A stretch of DNA of 64,000 nt from positions 62,001 through 126,000 of the forward strand of contig JAFVAQ010000003.1 of NCBI GenBank assembly GCA_017480495.1. The letters are read 5' to 3'. The position numbers were made by a program, and so were the translations under genes. Within the stretch, counting starts at the first letter, position 1; every line of letters starts with the position of its first letter. The notes below the pieces were generated by a model. That model was not told where the DNA came from and did no database searches. It saw only the letters and a program-made list of their open reading frames with translations. The DNA comes from Eubacterium sp. Lineage in GTDB: Bacteria > Bacillota > Clostridia > Lachnospirales > Lachnospiraceae. Shown here one piece after another: positions 1 to 8,378 of the stretch.

Positions 1-494
1 TTTAAATATCCCTCTGAGCCAGCCGGAACAGTCATCGTAGCATGTGCATCATCCGGAACCTCTACAGTCACTTGTATTTCTGTATTATTAGAATCACGAA
101 GTTCAACAATTCCTCCATCAATACTTAATCTATCTCCATTCTTCGATATAGTATGATTTGTGTCATTCTGAACTGTAAATTCAAGAGTATAATTGGCAGC
201 ATTTCTCAACAAAGTATTGGCAAGATTACGACTACTGAAGCTTCTAATGACAGGCTGGTTCACAGTATCTTGATTCTCAGTATCTGTTGTAACCACATCC
301 TGAATTTCTCCCTCTACTTTATCAGTATCCAGCCCTTCCTCGTCGATTGAATCAATATCCTGTCCCTCATCTGCATCACTAGGGCTACTGGTTTCAACCC
401 CATCCTGGTCCTCTGCCCAAGCAGCACCATTAGGTAGCAGTGAGAATAAAAGCATAAATGATAATAATAATGCTATTATCTTCCTTCTCTTCAT
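1..494 (-). CDS. Secreted surface protein, N-terminal part (runs off the window)
   Basis: The gene starts at ATG 494-492 on the minus strand, with GGGAGGAG about 8 bases upstream, and is cut by the left edge after 164 codons. The N-terminus is a classic signal peptide: MKRRK, a hydrophobic core, and a cleavage region near AAWAE (about residue 27). The next 60 residues are rich in Asp, Glu and Gln, resembling the acidic spacers of clostridial surface proteins. The segment after it, ending near VEVPDDAHATMTVPAGSEG, reads like the start of a beta-rich extracellular domain. The visible part has no catalytic motif, so it could be an adhesin or a cell-wall-bound enzyme. Secretion is well supported; function is unknown. 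Confidence 0.8.
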   Translation of the reverse strand, partial: MKRRKIIALLLSFMLLFSLLPNGAAWAEDQDGVETSSPSDADEGQDIDSIDEEGLDTDKVEGEIQDVVTTDTENQDTVNQPVIRSFSSRNLANTLLRNAANYTLEFTVQNDTNHTISKNGDRLSIDGGIVELRDSNNTEIQVTVEVPDDAHATMTVPAGSEGYL

Positions 495-657
495 ACAAAC
501 TCCTCCCATAAGTATATTTAAAATAAGATTATACATCTGTTAAAACACTATCTTTATTATAGTCTCCCGCACTTATGTATACTAGGTCCGTTGCCGTGAT
601 GACATTGACAAATCGGCTATATAGAAAGCAGTATTTTGTTAAATTTCTATTTTGTCA

Positions 658-705
658 TTGACTATATGGAAATAATCAGATTTTATTTGGATAATGTCTT
701 ATAAT
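658..705 (+). promoter_or_regulatory. Candidate promoter(s) for the twin-HTH gene
   Basis: The 268-bp gap between the divergent secreted-protein gene and the HTH gene is AT-rich. It holds a TTGACT at 658-663 spaced 17 bases from TTTTAT (681-686), and a perfect TATAAT at 700-705 without a good -35. A second TTGACA lies at 605-610. Either -10 could serve the HTH gene starting at 763. This is only a motif match and I see no clear operator. Confidence 0.3.
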
Positions 706-762
706 CAAATTATGCATGAATCGGTAACCTACACAATCCGACATACCACCAAGGAGAACAAC

Positions 763-2511
763 ATGATATTTAGCGAAGTATTAAATGACTACATGCAAAT
801 GCTAGGCATTAGTTCAACTATGCTTTCAGAAAGATCAGAGATCAGCACATCAAGTATCAGCAGATACCGTGCTGGTGAGCGCGAGCCTGCCTATGACAGC
901 AAATATCTAGATCAGCTGATAGACTCCATCTACGAGATATCCTTAGAAAAAAATATTAAAATAGATAAAGAGGACATGTCTAAAAAAATGCGCACTTCTC
1001 TCAGCAGCTATTTGGGCATTAGCTATGATCAATATTTGGCAAATCTTTCAAGCATAATGAAAACTTTTGATATAAAGGTCAATTCAGTAGCAAAGTTTCT
1101 ATCTTATGACCCATCTCATATATCGAAGATTCTTTCTGGTCAGAGAAGACCCGGAAATGTAAGTGCCTTTACAAACGACATTTCCGAATATTTGACATCG
1201 CGTCTTGCAAGTTCTAAAGACTATGAGAAGCTGGGGAATCTATTAGGAAATGAATCTGTCCAAAAAATGGACGACACAGAAATGCAGGAATACATTACCT
1301 ATTGGATAAAGAATTATACTCCTACTCACTTTGATAGCGAAGCCAATACAAATGATGCTACCAGTTTTCTAAAGAATCTGGACAGCTTTAATCTGGAAGA
1401 ATATATTCGTGCGATACATTTCAACGACATAAAGGTTCCTACCCTACCTCTGCAGATTCCACAAACAAAAAGCTACTATGGCGTGGAACAATTCAAGGAA
1501 GCCGAGATAAACTTCTTTAAAATCACTGCTCTTTCAAAGGCTCGCGGACCTATAACGATGTATTCCGATATGCCAATGGTGGAAATGAGCAAGGATAAAA
1601 CCTTCATCAAAAAATGGATGTTTGGAATAGCAGCTATACTTCGTAAGGGGCTAACACTTAATGTAGTTCACAAGGTTGATCGTCCATGGGAAGAAATGAT
1701 GCTTGGACTTGAGGCTTGGATTCCTATCTACATGACTGGTCAGATAAAGCCTTACTACATGGATCAATATCCAACGACTGTTTTTAATCAACTTCTAAAT
1801 GTTTCTGACGCCTGTGCGCTTCAGGGCGAAGCAGTAATTGGTCATCACGAGGAAGGAAAATATTATCTCACCTCTAAAAAACAGGAGGTGGAATATTTCA
1901 GAGCCAGATCTAATCATATGCTCGAATCCTGTAAACCTCTGATGGATATATATAATTCCAAGAGAGCAAAGGAGTTCCATGATACAGTTAAAAAGCTGAC
2001 AGGTATAAGTGGAAATGATTATAAGATAGTATCCTCATCTCTCCCACTATATACACTTAGTGATGAGCTACTAGACAAAGTACTTACCAGAACTTATGCT
2101 GACGATAATATAACCAAGAAAAAACTGAAGGATTATTTTAAGAAAAGAAAGAAATTCTATGAAAGCATCATAAAGGAAAACAAGGTTTATGAGGAAGTTC
2201 CAATCATAAGTAAAGAAGAATTTGAGAATCACCCTATGAACCTTCCATTTTATAGTGCATTTCTATCAGAGACGATTCAGTATACCTACGAAGAGTATTT
2301 AGAGCATCTAAGGCTAACCCGTGAATTCAAACACGAAAACCTGACAACCAAGGAAACAACAAATGCTCCATTTAGAAATATTCAAATACTGATACTATCT
2401 GGCAAATACGTTATAGTATCGAAAAACACTTCGCCAGCAATTCACTTCGTGATATATCATCCAAGACTGGTGAACGCCATCGAGAATATGACCATCCCTA
2501 TCAACGACTAA
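763..2511 (+). CDS. Twin-HTH (Cro/C1-like) protein with a large uncharacterised C-terminus
   Basis: The frame is open from 694, but ATG 763 is the better start because AAGGAG sits at 751-756; this gives 582 aa. Residues 1-60 form a Cro/C1-type helix-turn-helix (SERSEISTSSISRYRAGERE). A second similar HTH lies at about 90-145 (VAKFLSYDPSHISKILSGQR), so one chain carries two DNA-binding units. The remaining 430 residues show no transmembrane segment and no enzyme motif I recognise; a Trp/Met-rich stretch lies near residues 260-320. It stands alone on the plus strand, divergent from the secreted-protein gene, and is followed directly by REP-like repeats. It is probably a sensor-type transcription regulator; the signal is unknown. 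Confidence 0.75.
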   Translation: MIFSEVLNDYMQMLGISSTMLSERSEISTSSISRYRAGEREPAYDSKYLDQLIDSIYEISLEKNIKIDKEDMSKKMRTSLSSYLGISYDQYLANLSSIMKTFDIKVNSVAKFLSYDPSHISKILSGQRRPGNVSAFTNDISEYLTSRLASSKDYEKLGNLLGNESVQKMDDTEMQEYITYWIKNYTPTHFDSEANTNDATSFLKNLDSFNLEEYIRAIHFNDIKVPTLPLQIPQTKSYYGVEQFKEAEINFFKITALSKARGPITMYSDMPMVEMSKDKTFIKKWMFGIAAILRKGLTLNVVHKVDRPWEEMMLGLEAWIPIYMTGQIKPYYMDQYPTTVFNQLLNVSDACALQGEAVIGHHEEGKYYLTSKKQEVEYFRARSNHMLESCKPLMDIYNSKRAKEFHDTVKKLTGISGNDYKIVSSSLPLYTLSDELLDKVLTRTYADDNITKKKLKDYFKKRKKFYESIIKENKVYEEVPIISKEEFENHPMNLPFYSAFLSETIQYTYEEYLEHLRLTREFKHENLTTKETTNAPFRNIQILILSGKYVIVSKNTSPAIHFVIYHPRLVNAIENMTIPIND

Positions 2512-2623
2512 TGAGTATATAGGGACGGTTCTTATTTACTCATGAGTATATGGGGACGGTTCTTATTTACTCATCCGATAAATGAACTAGGCGAGCAAAA
2601 GTAGGGACGGTTCTTATTTGCTC
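2511..2623. repeat. Three REP-like palindromes with GGGACGGTTCTTATT core
   Basis: Three copies follow the HTH stop codon: 2511-2543, 2541-2574 and 2593-2623. Each has the core GGGACGGTTCTTATT inside an inverted repeat. In the first two the arms are TGAGTA/TACTCA; in the third they are GAGCAAA/TTTGCTC, so both arms changed while pairing was kept. The GGGACGGTTCT core resembles REP sequences mobilised by IS200-like REP-associated transposases in Firmicutes (established for the class; no such transposase is in this window). More copies lie at 21211-21305 and 22482-22514. Confidence 0.85.
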
Positions 2624-2666
2624 AAGAATTTTATTGATATTCTTAGAAAATTCTTAGAAATCAGAT

Positions 2667-2715
2667 AAAAAATAAAGGATTTCCAAACCTTTAAAAGTCT
2701 GAAAACCCTTTATTT
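2667..2715 (-). terminator. Intrinsic terminator after tRNA-Arg
   Basis: On the minus strand, AAATAAAGG and CCTTTATTT form the base of a long AT-rich stem continued by imperfect pairing inward, followed by a T-run (A2667-2670 on plus). It begins 9 bases past the 3' end of the tRNA. Confidence 0.6.
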
Positions 2716-2723
2716 ATCTAATG

Positions 2724-2797
2724 TGCGTCCTAGAGGATTCGAACCCCCGACCTTCTGGTCCGTAGCCAGACGCTCTATCCAGCTGAGCTAAGAACGC
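2724..2797 (-). tRNA. tRNA-Arg (anticodon ACG)
   Basis: The minus strand folds into a full cloverleaf. The acceptor stem GCGTTCT pairs with AGGACGC (one G-T pair), with discriminator A. The D-arm contains AGCTCAGCTGGATAGAGC, the anticodon stem TCTGG/CCAGA encloses the loop CTACGGA, and the T-loop is GGTTCGAATCC. The anticodon is ACG, the usual A34 (inosine) tRNA for CGN codons. The 3' CCA is not encoded: the bases after the discriminator read CAT. It appears to be a single-gene unit. Confidence 0.95.
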
Positions 2798-2804
2798 AAG
2801 ACCT

Positions 2805-2922
2805 AGATTTTGCGGAGCAAAATCTTGCTGCGAGATTGTCTTACAATTGAGCAGTCAAAATACAAGCGAAACGCAGTATTTTCAACACTGCTTGCAGTGT
2901 TGCATTGCAGCTCGCTGCAATG
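2805..2922. repeat. Cluster of four to five short perfect hairpins upstream of tRNA-Arg
   Basis: Five inverted repeats sit almost head to tail: 2805-2825 (GATTTTG/CAAAATC), 2821-2835 (AATCT/AGATT), 2857-2882 (AAAATAC/GTATTTT), 2884-2901 (AACACTGC/GCAGTGTT) and 2903-2922 (CATTGCAG/CTGCAATG). No coding frame crosses them. The tRNA promoter would be expected within or beside this block. I cannot tell whether this is structured RNA, a repeat element or a processing region. Confidence 0.6.
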
Positions 2923-2981
2923 AGAGCCACGTAGATTAAACCAACATGTAAATAATCTGCATATAACTCACACAGCAAAAG

Positions 2982-3599
2982 CTATACTAACACTTCAACC
3001 CTCTCAATGTCAAGTGTTAAGTTTGATTTTGATGAACAAAGTGACAAACTATACTCTCCATCCTCCAGTCTGGTGGTCACAACATAGTAGTCTTTTGTCG
3101 CAAAATTCTTATCCAAACCTCTATAATCAACCAGTTTTCTAATCTTTAACACCTTATCCAAACCATACTCTACTGTAAAGCTATTTAGCGGTACTGTTAT
3201 ACCTACTCGAATGCATTTAAGAAATGCCTCCTTCACGGTCCAAACATCTCTAAACCTGCTCTGGCCCCCATCGATATAATCCTTGGCAGCTTTTTCGAAG
3301 TACCGATTACTTACCTTGAAGCCATCATCATTCTTATGTTCCACATCTACTCCAACTGCCAAGTCCGAAACAGCAACAGCCACGTAATCTCCCGAATGGG
3401 AAATATTATACTTTGCATCAGGATGCTTCTCCAGAGCAATCATCAGCAGTCTTCCTGCAACTAGACTCTGAAGTCTGGAGGACTCGACCTTGAGCTTCTG
3501 GACCTTCTCTTTACGCCACTCAGGGAGGAGCCTGAATATATCAGACTCCTCCCGAAGCAGTTTTTCTCTATTAATTTTATGGATATATATCTTGACCAT
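2982..3599 (-). CDS. 4'-phosphopantetheinyl transferase (Sfp-type)
   Basis: At 205 aa this fits the Sfp/Gsp/HetI branch, which moves the phosphopantetheine arm of CoA onto a conserved Ser of acyl- or peptidyl-carrier proteins. The signatures are visible: VGVDVEH near residues 82-88 (Mg/CoA-binding Asp) and WTVKEAFLK near 120-128 (the W/FxxKEA motif). HSGDYVAVAVSD just before matches the family's HSxD/G segment. The gene follows the DeoR regulator at a 44-bp gap that holds a dispersed repeat, so it may be read through from the fructose operon. The start at 3599 has only a weak ribosome binding site. The carrier-protein partner is not in this window. Confidence 0.85.
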   Translation of the reverse strand: MVKIYIHKINREKLLREESDIFRLLPEWRKEKVQKLKVESSRLQSLVAGRLLMIALEKHPDAKYNISHSGDYVAVAVSDLAVGVDVEHKNDDGFKVSNRYFEKAAKDYIDGGQSRFRDVWTVKEAFLKCIRVGITVPLNSFTVEYGLDKVLKIRKLVDYRGLDKNFATKDYYVVTTRLEDGEYSLSLCSSKSNLTLDIERVEVLV

Positions 3600-3607
3600 A
3601 TTCTTAT

Positions 3608-3641
3608 AAAGATTCTTCGTCCTGCGAACTCAGAATGACAC
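3608..3641. repeat. Degenerate dispersed repeat (TTCGC...CAGAATGACA family)
   Basis: AGATTCTTCG followed by CTCAGAATGACA is a variant of the short element also seen at 16809, 55012 and 59398-59502. It can fold with ATTCT pairing to AGAAT. It sits in the gap between the DeoR and PPTase genes. Confidence 0.6.
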
Positions 3642-3643
3642 CT

Positions 3644-4393
3644 CTATACCACTTTAATATCTACAACGTTACTGTAAATATCCCCAGGATATTTATCAGT
3701 TATCACACACGCACCACCAAAGTCAGAAAATGTAACCGCCGACGATATACCAAACTTATCATGATCTGCCAGCACATATCTCTGACCAGGCTGAGTATTC
3801 TCAATCGCAACCCTCTTGATAAGCGCTTCCCTAACATCAGGAGTTGTGAAGCCCAGCTTCATATTTACACCATTGGTTCCAAAGAAACCTTTTGTAAAAT
3901 GGTATTTCTGGATATGAAGTATAGCATCCGCTCCAACTATTGCCTCGGTATTTTCCTTAAGCTCACCGCCTATCAGCATTACCTTCAGACTCTTCCTTAC
4001 CAGGTCCTTCGCGTGTGAAACAGAGTTAGTCACATAGGTAGCATTTCTCTCTGTTATGTAGCTTGTCATATATTCCGTAGTAGTTCCCGAATCAAGATAT
4101 ACGTAGTCTCCAGGGACTATAAGGGATGCAGCATACTTCGCTATTCTAAGCTTCTCATCTCTATTGATAGATTCCTTCGCCAGTACAGATAGTTCCTGGG
4201 ATGTCGGTGGTTCGTCAAGCGCGACTGCTCCGCCGAATACCTTAATAAGCTTACCTTCCTGACTAAGTGAAATGATATCACGCCTAATAGTAGATTCTGA
4301 TACACCCAAGTTCTTTTTCAACTCCTGAACGGTAGCACTTTTATTCTTATTAACTTCCTTTAGAATAAGCATCTTACGTTCTTCAGTGAGCAC
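3644..4393 (-). CDS. DeoR-family transcriptional repressor of the fructose operon (FruR-like)
   Basis: The 249-aa protein has an N-terminal winged HTH (residues about 1-57; VQELKKNLGVSESTIRRDI) and a DeoR sugar-phosphate sensor domain with the ISO-type motifs DSGTTTEYM and ADHDKFG. DeoR repressors of fru operons usually respond to fructose-1-phosphate; that ligand is inferred from the neighbours. The start is GTG at 4393 with GAAGGGGA upstream. The GTG overlaps the ptsI stop by one base (TAGTG), so it is probably translated with ptsI and controls its own operon through the repeats upstream of fruK. A 22-bp near-copy of its first codons occurs at 11673-11694. Confidence 0.88.
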   Translation of the reverse strand: MLTEERKMLILKEVNKNKSATVQELKKNLGVSESTIRRDIISLSQEGKLIKVFGGAVALDEPPTSQELSVLAKESINRDEKLRIAKYAASLIVPGDYVYLDSGTTTEYMTSYITERNATYVTNSVSHAKDLVRKSLKVMLIGGELKENTEAIVGADAILHIQKYHFTKGFFGTNGVNMKLGFTTPDVREALIKRVAIENTQPGQRYVLADHDKFGISSAVTFSDFGGACVITDKYPGDIYSNVVDIKVV

Positions 4394-6048
4394 TAAATCA
4401 TCCCCTTCTCATCCTTATATTCCTGTACATTTGTCTCAAGCACAATTTTCCTAAGCGGCAGTATTCTTCCCGGTGATACAGACAGTTCATCGTATCCCAT
4501 AGCAAGGAACTCCTTTGTCAAACTCAGATCTGATCCAAGCTCTCCACATATACCAGCCCATGCTCCGCCCTTATGAGCGCCGTCAACTATCATCTTAAGC
4601 ATCTTCATAAGTCCCGGATGATGTGAATCATAGAACTCGTCAAGGCTTTGATTCTGACGATCAATAGCAAGGGTGTACTGTGTCAGATCGTTGGTTCCAA
4701 CTGAGAAGAAATCAACCTCCTGCGCCAGTTCCTCTGCCATCATAACAGCCGCTGGTGTCTCGATCATGATTCCAAGCTCAATATTTTTATCATAGGATAT
4801 TCCATCAGCATCCAGACTAGCCTTAACCTCTGCAACTATTTTCTTGATCTTCTTAACCTCATCAACCGAAATAATCATTGGGAACATTATAGATATCTTG
4901 CCAAATGCTGAAGCACGAAGTATGGCTCTCAGCTGAGTTCTGAATATCTCAGGCCTTGTGAGGCATATTCTGATAGCTCTGAGACCCATTGCCGGATTCT
5001 CTTCCTGCGGCAGATTGAAATAGTCCGCCTGCTTATCTGCACCTATATCCAGAGTACGAATAATGACCTTCTTACCTGCCATCGTCTCCGCAACCTGCTT
5101 ATAGATAGCAAACTGTTCTTCCTCTGTTGGATAGTCATCCGATCCAAGATAAATGAACTCTGAACGGAACAGCCCTATTCCACCGGCATCATTTTTCAGA
5201 ACAAGTCCCAAATCCTTTGTATTTCCGATGTTTGCATACAGATTGATATGCTGTCCATCAAGAGTAACATTATCTTTACCCTTCAGCTGTTCCAGAAGAG
5301 CCTTCTTTTCCTGCTCCTCAAGAACTATTTTTTTCTTCGCCGCCAACACCTCAGGGTCAGGGTCAATATATACCTTTCCCTCGAATCCGTCAACTATTGC
5401 ATCTCTTCCATCCATCTCATCTGTGAGCGGAATATCACAGCCGATAATAGCAGGAATGGTCATAGTCTTGGCAAGAATAGATGTATGCGAATTAGCACTG
5501 CCATGAACAGTTACGAAGGAAAGTATCTTATCCTTATCCATCTGAACTGTTTCTGATGGAGCCAGATCATCAGCAACCACAATAACCGGTTCGTCACTGT
5601 CAATTCCACCTGCAGAAGCACCTGAGAGAACATTTATCACTCTTTCGGAAATGTCCTTAACGTCAGCTGCTCTTCCTCTGAAATATTCATCATCCATATC
5701 GAGAAACATCTTCTGGAAATTATCTCCAGTAGTTGCAACTGCATATTCAGCGTTCACTTCCTGTGTACGGATTATATTTTCAACAGAGTCTATATAGTCT
5801 CCGTCCTCTACCATCATCTGATGCGCTTCGAAGATTTCTGCGCTTGCCTCTCCGACCTCCTTTACAGCCTTGTCATAAAGCGCCTGCAACTGTTCAATTG
5901 CGGTTTCACGTGCCGCCGCATATCTCTCTATCTCCGCTTCAACGTCCGTCACCTTCTCACGTTTAACTGACTGCTCAGCCTTCTTATAAATCGAAAGCCT
6001 ACCAATGGCCACGCCCTCAAATACGGCTTTACCCTCTAGTATAATCAT
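4393..6048 (-). CDS. ptsI: PTS enzyme I (phosphoenolpyruvate-protein phosphotransferase)
   Basis: Enzyme I takes phosphate from PEP onto its own histidine and passes it to HPr His15. The protein is 551 aa, slightly short for the family (about 570). The phosphohistidine region reads GSANSHTSILAKT near residue 185. The PEP-binding domain shows FRSEF, MIETPAAVMM, SVGTNDLTQYTLAIDR and the active-site Cys in GICGELGSD near residue 500. AGGAGGGG precedes ATG 6048. It is fifth in the fruK-fruA-HPr-fbp-ptsI-deoR run, 17 bases after fbp. Having enzyme I, HPr and a fructose transporter in one transcript makes this a self-contained PTS. Confidence 0.95.
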   Translation of the reverse strand: MIILEGKAVFEGVAIGRLSIYKKAEQSVKREKVTDVEAEIERYAAARETAIEQLQALYDKAVKEVGEASAEIFEAHQMMVEDGDYIDSVENIIRTQEVNAEYAVATTGDNFQKMFLDMDDEYFRGRAADVKDISERVINVLSGASAGGIDSDEPVIVVADDLAPSETVQMDKDKILSFVTVHGSANSHTSILAKTMTIPAIIGCDIPLTDEMDGRDAIVDGFEGKVYIDPDPEVLAAKKKIVLEEQEKKALLEQLKGKDNVTLDGQHINLYANIGNTKDLGLVLKNDAGGIGLFRSEFIYLGSDDYPTEEEQFAIYKQVAETMAGKKVIIRTLDIGADKQADYFNLPQEENPAMGLRAIRICLTRPEIFRTQLRAILRASAFGKISIMFPMIISVDEVKKIKKIVAEVKASLDADGISYDKNIELGIMIETPAAVMMAEELAQEVDFFSVGTNDLTQYTLAIDRQNQSLDEFYDSHHPGLMKMLKMIVDGAHKGGAWAGICGELGSDLSLTKEFLAMGYDELSVSPGRILPLRKIVLETNVQEYKDEKGMI

Positions 6049-6065
6049 TTAATGCGACCCCTCCT

Positions 6066-8009
6066 TTACTTACTCTTCTCTTTAATGAGACCCAGACTGT
6101 AGCATTCCAATAGCTCCTCCAGGTCAAATATCTGTTTTTCAATTTCTTTACCAATATCTGTATCCTTAACCAGCAAACGACGTTTCATGGTTTCGGTCAC
6201 ATACATTTCCGGAGTATTAACTCCATCCCTTTCAAACTGTCTATGTTCTGCAAGTGCCAAATGATGCGAATTGAAGATCAGCGTATATCCGGCAATTCCA
6301 GTCTTGCTGTGATATGCCTTCGACAAACCTCCGTCTATTACGTACAGCTTTCCATTTGCCTTAACCGGCTTCTCACCCTTTGCAACCTTTACAGGAACAT
6401 GACCATTAATTATATGCGCATGCTCCTTATCCATTTCGAATTCCTCGAATATCTTGTCGCAATATTCTTCCTTACCGGAAAACTCATAATAGGAATTCAA
6501 ATGTTCCTTCGAGAGAGACTTATCCTCAATGAATATGTGTTCAAAGGTTGCCATCCTGTCCTTACCGAAAAGCGGTGACACGGCACCTGCCCACATATAC
6601 CACATCATATCCACCGCCGACTGCTTTCTCTCCGGGGCATCATCTCCGTCAACAAAATACGAATCGATTATCTTCTCTTCGAAGTAATCCATCAGGTCTC
6701 TTCCTGAGAAACTGCCCTCATCGGTTTTTAGAACCAGGAACTCCCCTTTCTCATCCATCGGTATACAACCATGGAAAAGGAGATTATTGTTGCATATCTT
6801 ATACATGCTTCCGTGGGAATATAAGAATCTGATATGCTTCTGAAGTCTCCTGCTATGAAGAAAAGAATACTTGAGAGTTTCAATCAGCCGGCTTTCCTCC
6901 GGCGTCAGCTCATAAGGACTATCCGGATTGATAGTTGGGAAATGCTTATCCAGCAGATTATATTCCGTACCGCCGATAACCACCGTACCCTTCTCATAAT
7001 CAATCTTATCCAGAAGAAGTCTATCATCCATGTCATATTCCGGATGCCTCTTAATCAACTGTCCTTCAAGCTTAAGTTCAATCACAGTTATTGCCTTGCA
7101 CATTTTCGCCGCCAGCTCCGGAGCTACCGAATCATACTTATTATCATCCAGCAAATGCGGTCTAAAGCATTCCGAGTCGTCTCCCCGGTACACTTTATCC
7201 GCGAACATAGATAGCGGTCTTAAGTTTATTCCATATCCATCCTCAAGAACATCGAAGGAGTTGTAATTAGTAGCTATTCTTAGAACTGTTGCTATGCACG
7301 CCTCATTTCCGGCGGCCGCACCCATCCAGCTAATATCATGATTACCCCATTCTATATCCACATTCTTGAAGCTTATTAGCTCGTCCATCACATAGTCTGC
7401 TCTAGGTCCTCTGTCGAATATATCCCCGATTATATGGAGCGTATCGATCAGCAGAGACTGAATAAGTTCAGATAGAGCAACTATAAAATCATTTGCCACA
7501 CCCGTCTGAATAATTGCTTTTATTATTTCCAAATAATAGAGCTTCTTATCCGGATCCGTTTCATTTGTGTGTATCAGTTCATCTATGGCATAGCCATATT
7601 CCTGCGGAAGCTTCTTCCTAACCTTTGATCTAGTGTACTTGGAAGCAACTTCCCTACAAAGCGCAATAAGCTGATGAATGGTACTCTCATACCACTCATC
7701 AGTCAGCTTATTTGCGTGTTTATAATCATTTAAAGTTTCGCTTGGATAATATATAAGATTTGCAAGCGCCTGCTTCTCATCCTCAGAATAGAGACTGCCG
7801 AAGATTTCTTCAATCTTCGCTCTAATTACACCTGACGCGCTGCGCATCAGGTGAATGAAACTTTCATACTCGCCATGTATATCCGAGAAGAAATATTCAT
7901 TCCCCTTAGGCAGCGCCAGGATAGCCTTCAGATTGATCATCTCTGCAGCGCAGCTTCTTGCAGTTGGAAATTCATGACTCAGCAGAGTCAAGTAATCCAT
8001 ATCTCTCAT
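6066..8009 (-). CDS. fbp: Fructose-1,6-bisphosphatase, class III
   Basis: At 647 aa this matches the large Firmicutes class III FBPase, a metallophosphatase that hydrolyses fructose-1,6-bisphosphate to fructose-6-phosphate in gluconeogenesis. Calcineurin-like motifs are clear: FFSDIHGEYESF near residue 40, GDIFDRGPRADYV near 190, WGNHDISWMG near 216, and the late INGHVPV near 545. The start at 8009 has AGAAGGAAA upstream. Its place between HPr and ptsI is telling. Fructose entering by the PTS and FruK becomes fructose-1,6-bisphosphate, so this enzyme is needed to refill fructose-6-phosphate for cell-wall and pentose synthesis. Confidence 0.95.
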   Translation of the reverse strand: MRDMDYLTLLSHEFPTARSCAAEMINLKAILALPKGNEYFFSDIHGEYESFIHLMRSASGVIRAKIEEIFGSLYSEDEKQALANLIYYPSETLNDYKHANKLTDEWYESTIHQLIALCREVASKYTRSKVRKKLPQEYGYAIDELIHTNETDPDKKLYYLEIIKAIIQTGVANDFIVALSELIQSLLIDTLHIIGDIFDRGPRADYVMDELISFKNVDIEWGNHDISWMGAAAGNEACIATVLRIATNYNSFDVLEDGYGINLRPLSMFADKVYRGDDSECFRPHLLDDNKYDSVAPELAAKMCKAITVIELKLEGQLIKRHPEYDMDDRLLLDKIDYEKGTVVIGGTEYNLLDKHFPTINPDSPYELTPEESRLIETLKYSFLHSRRLQKHIRFLYSHGSMYKICNNNLLFHGCIPMDEKGEFLVLKTDEGSFSGRDLMDYFEEKIIDSYFVDGDDAPERKQSAVDMMWYMWAGAVSPLFGKDRMATFEHIFIEDKSLSKEHLNSYYEFSGKEEYCDKIFEEFEMDKEHAHIINGHVPVKVAKGEKPVKANGKLYVIDGGLSKAYHSKTGIAGYTLIFNSHHLALAEHRQFERDGVNTPEMYVTETMKRRLLVKDTDIGKEIEKQIFDLEELLECYSLGLIKEKSK

Positions 8010-8060
8010 ATATTTTTCCTTCTAAGAATCTTCACTTTGTTCTAGAGTGGCATTTCAAAT

Positions 8061-8318
8061 TTACAGATTTGCCTCTAAGAACTCCTTAACAGCAGCGCAC
8101 TCAGCTTCTTCATCTGGTCCTTCAAATGAGAACTTAACTGTATCTCCCTGCTTAGCCCCCAGAGACATGATTCCCATTACACCCTTAAATGGAACTTCCT
8201 TATCTCCCTTTGCAACCTTTACAACTGACTCATAAGTCTTTGTCATCTTGAAAAGATCTGTTGCAGGTCTTGCATGAATTCCGTGAACATCCTTGATTGT
8301 ATACTCAAAACTTACCAT
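8061..8318 (-). CDS. HPr-family phosphocarrier with Gly at position 46
   Basis: The 85-aa protein has the HPr fold and the active-site histidine exactly at His15 (GIHARPATD). In Bacillus-type HPr, residue 46 is the serine phosphorylated by HPr kinase. Here the segment is FKGVMGIMSLG and position 46 is Gly, so regulatory phosphorylation at that site is impossible. The next Ser (Ser52) is the structural serine of the MSLG motif, not the kinase site. AGGAG precedes ATG 8318. It lies between fruA and fbp and is likely a dedicated phosphocarrier for this fructose PTS. The cell's main HPr may be elsewhere. Confidence 0.93.
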   Translation of the reverse strand: MVSFEYTIKDVHGIHARPATDLFKMTKTYESVVKVAKGDKEVPFKGVMGIMSLGAKQGDTVKFSFEGPDEEAECAAVKEFLEANL

Positions 8319-8378
8319 TTATATATTCTCCTTCTCTTATATAGTTTTGCTATTATATAGTTTTCTTTAAAAGTCTAT

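Noticed and set aside
153..350. Plus-strand open frame opposite the secreted-protein gene
   Set aside because: It lies entirely within the antisense of a well-supported signal-peptide gene and has no ribosome site.
2511..2623. CRISPR array (short repeats near the left edge)
   Set aside because: The copies overlap at their palindromic ends or are unevenly spaced, with no unique spacers and no cas genes; they fit REP-like elements.
3635..4018. 127-codon plus-strand frame
   Set aside because: Antisense to the DeoR gene, with no ribosome site and no domain.
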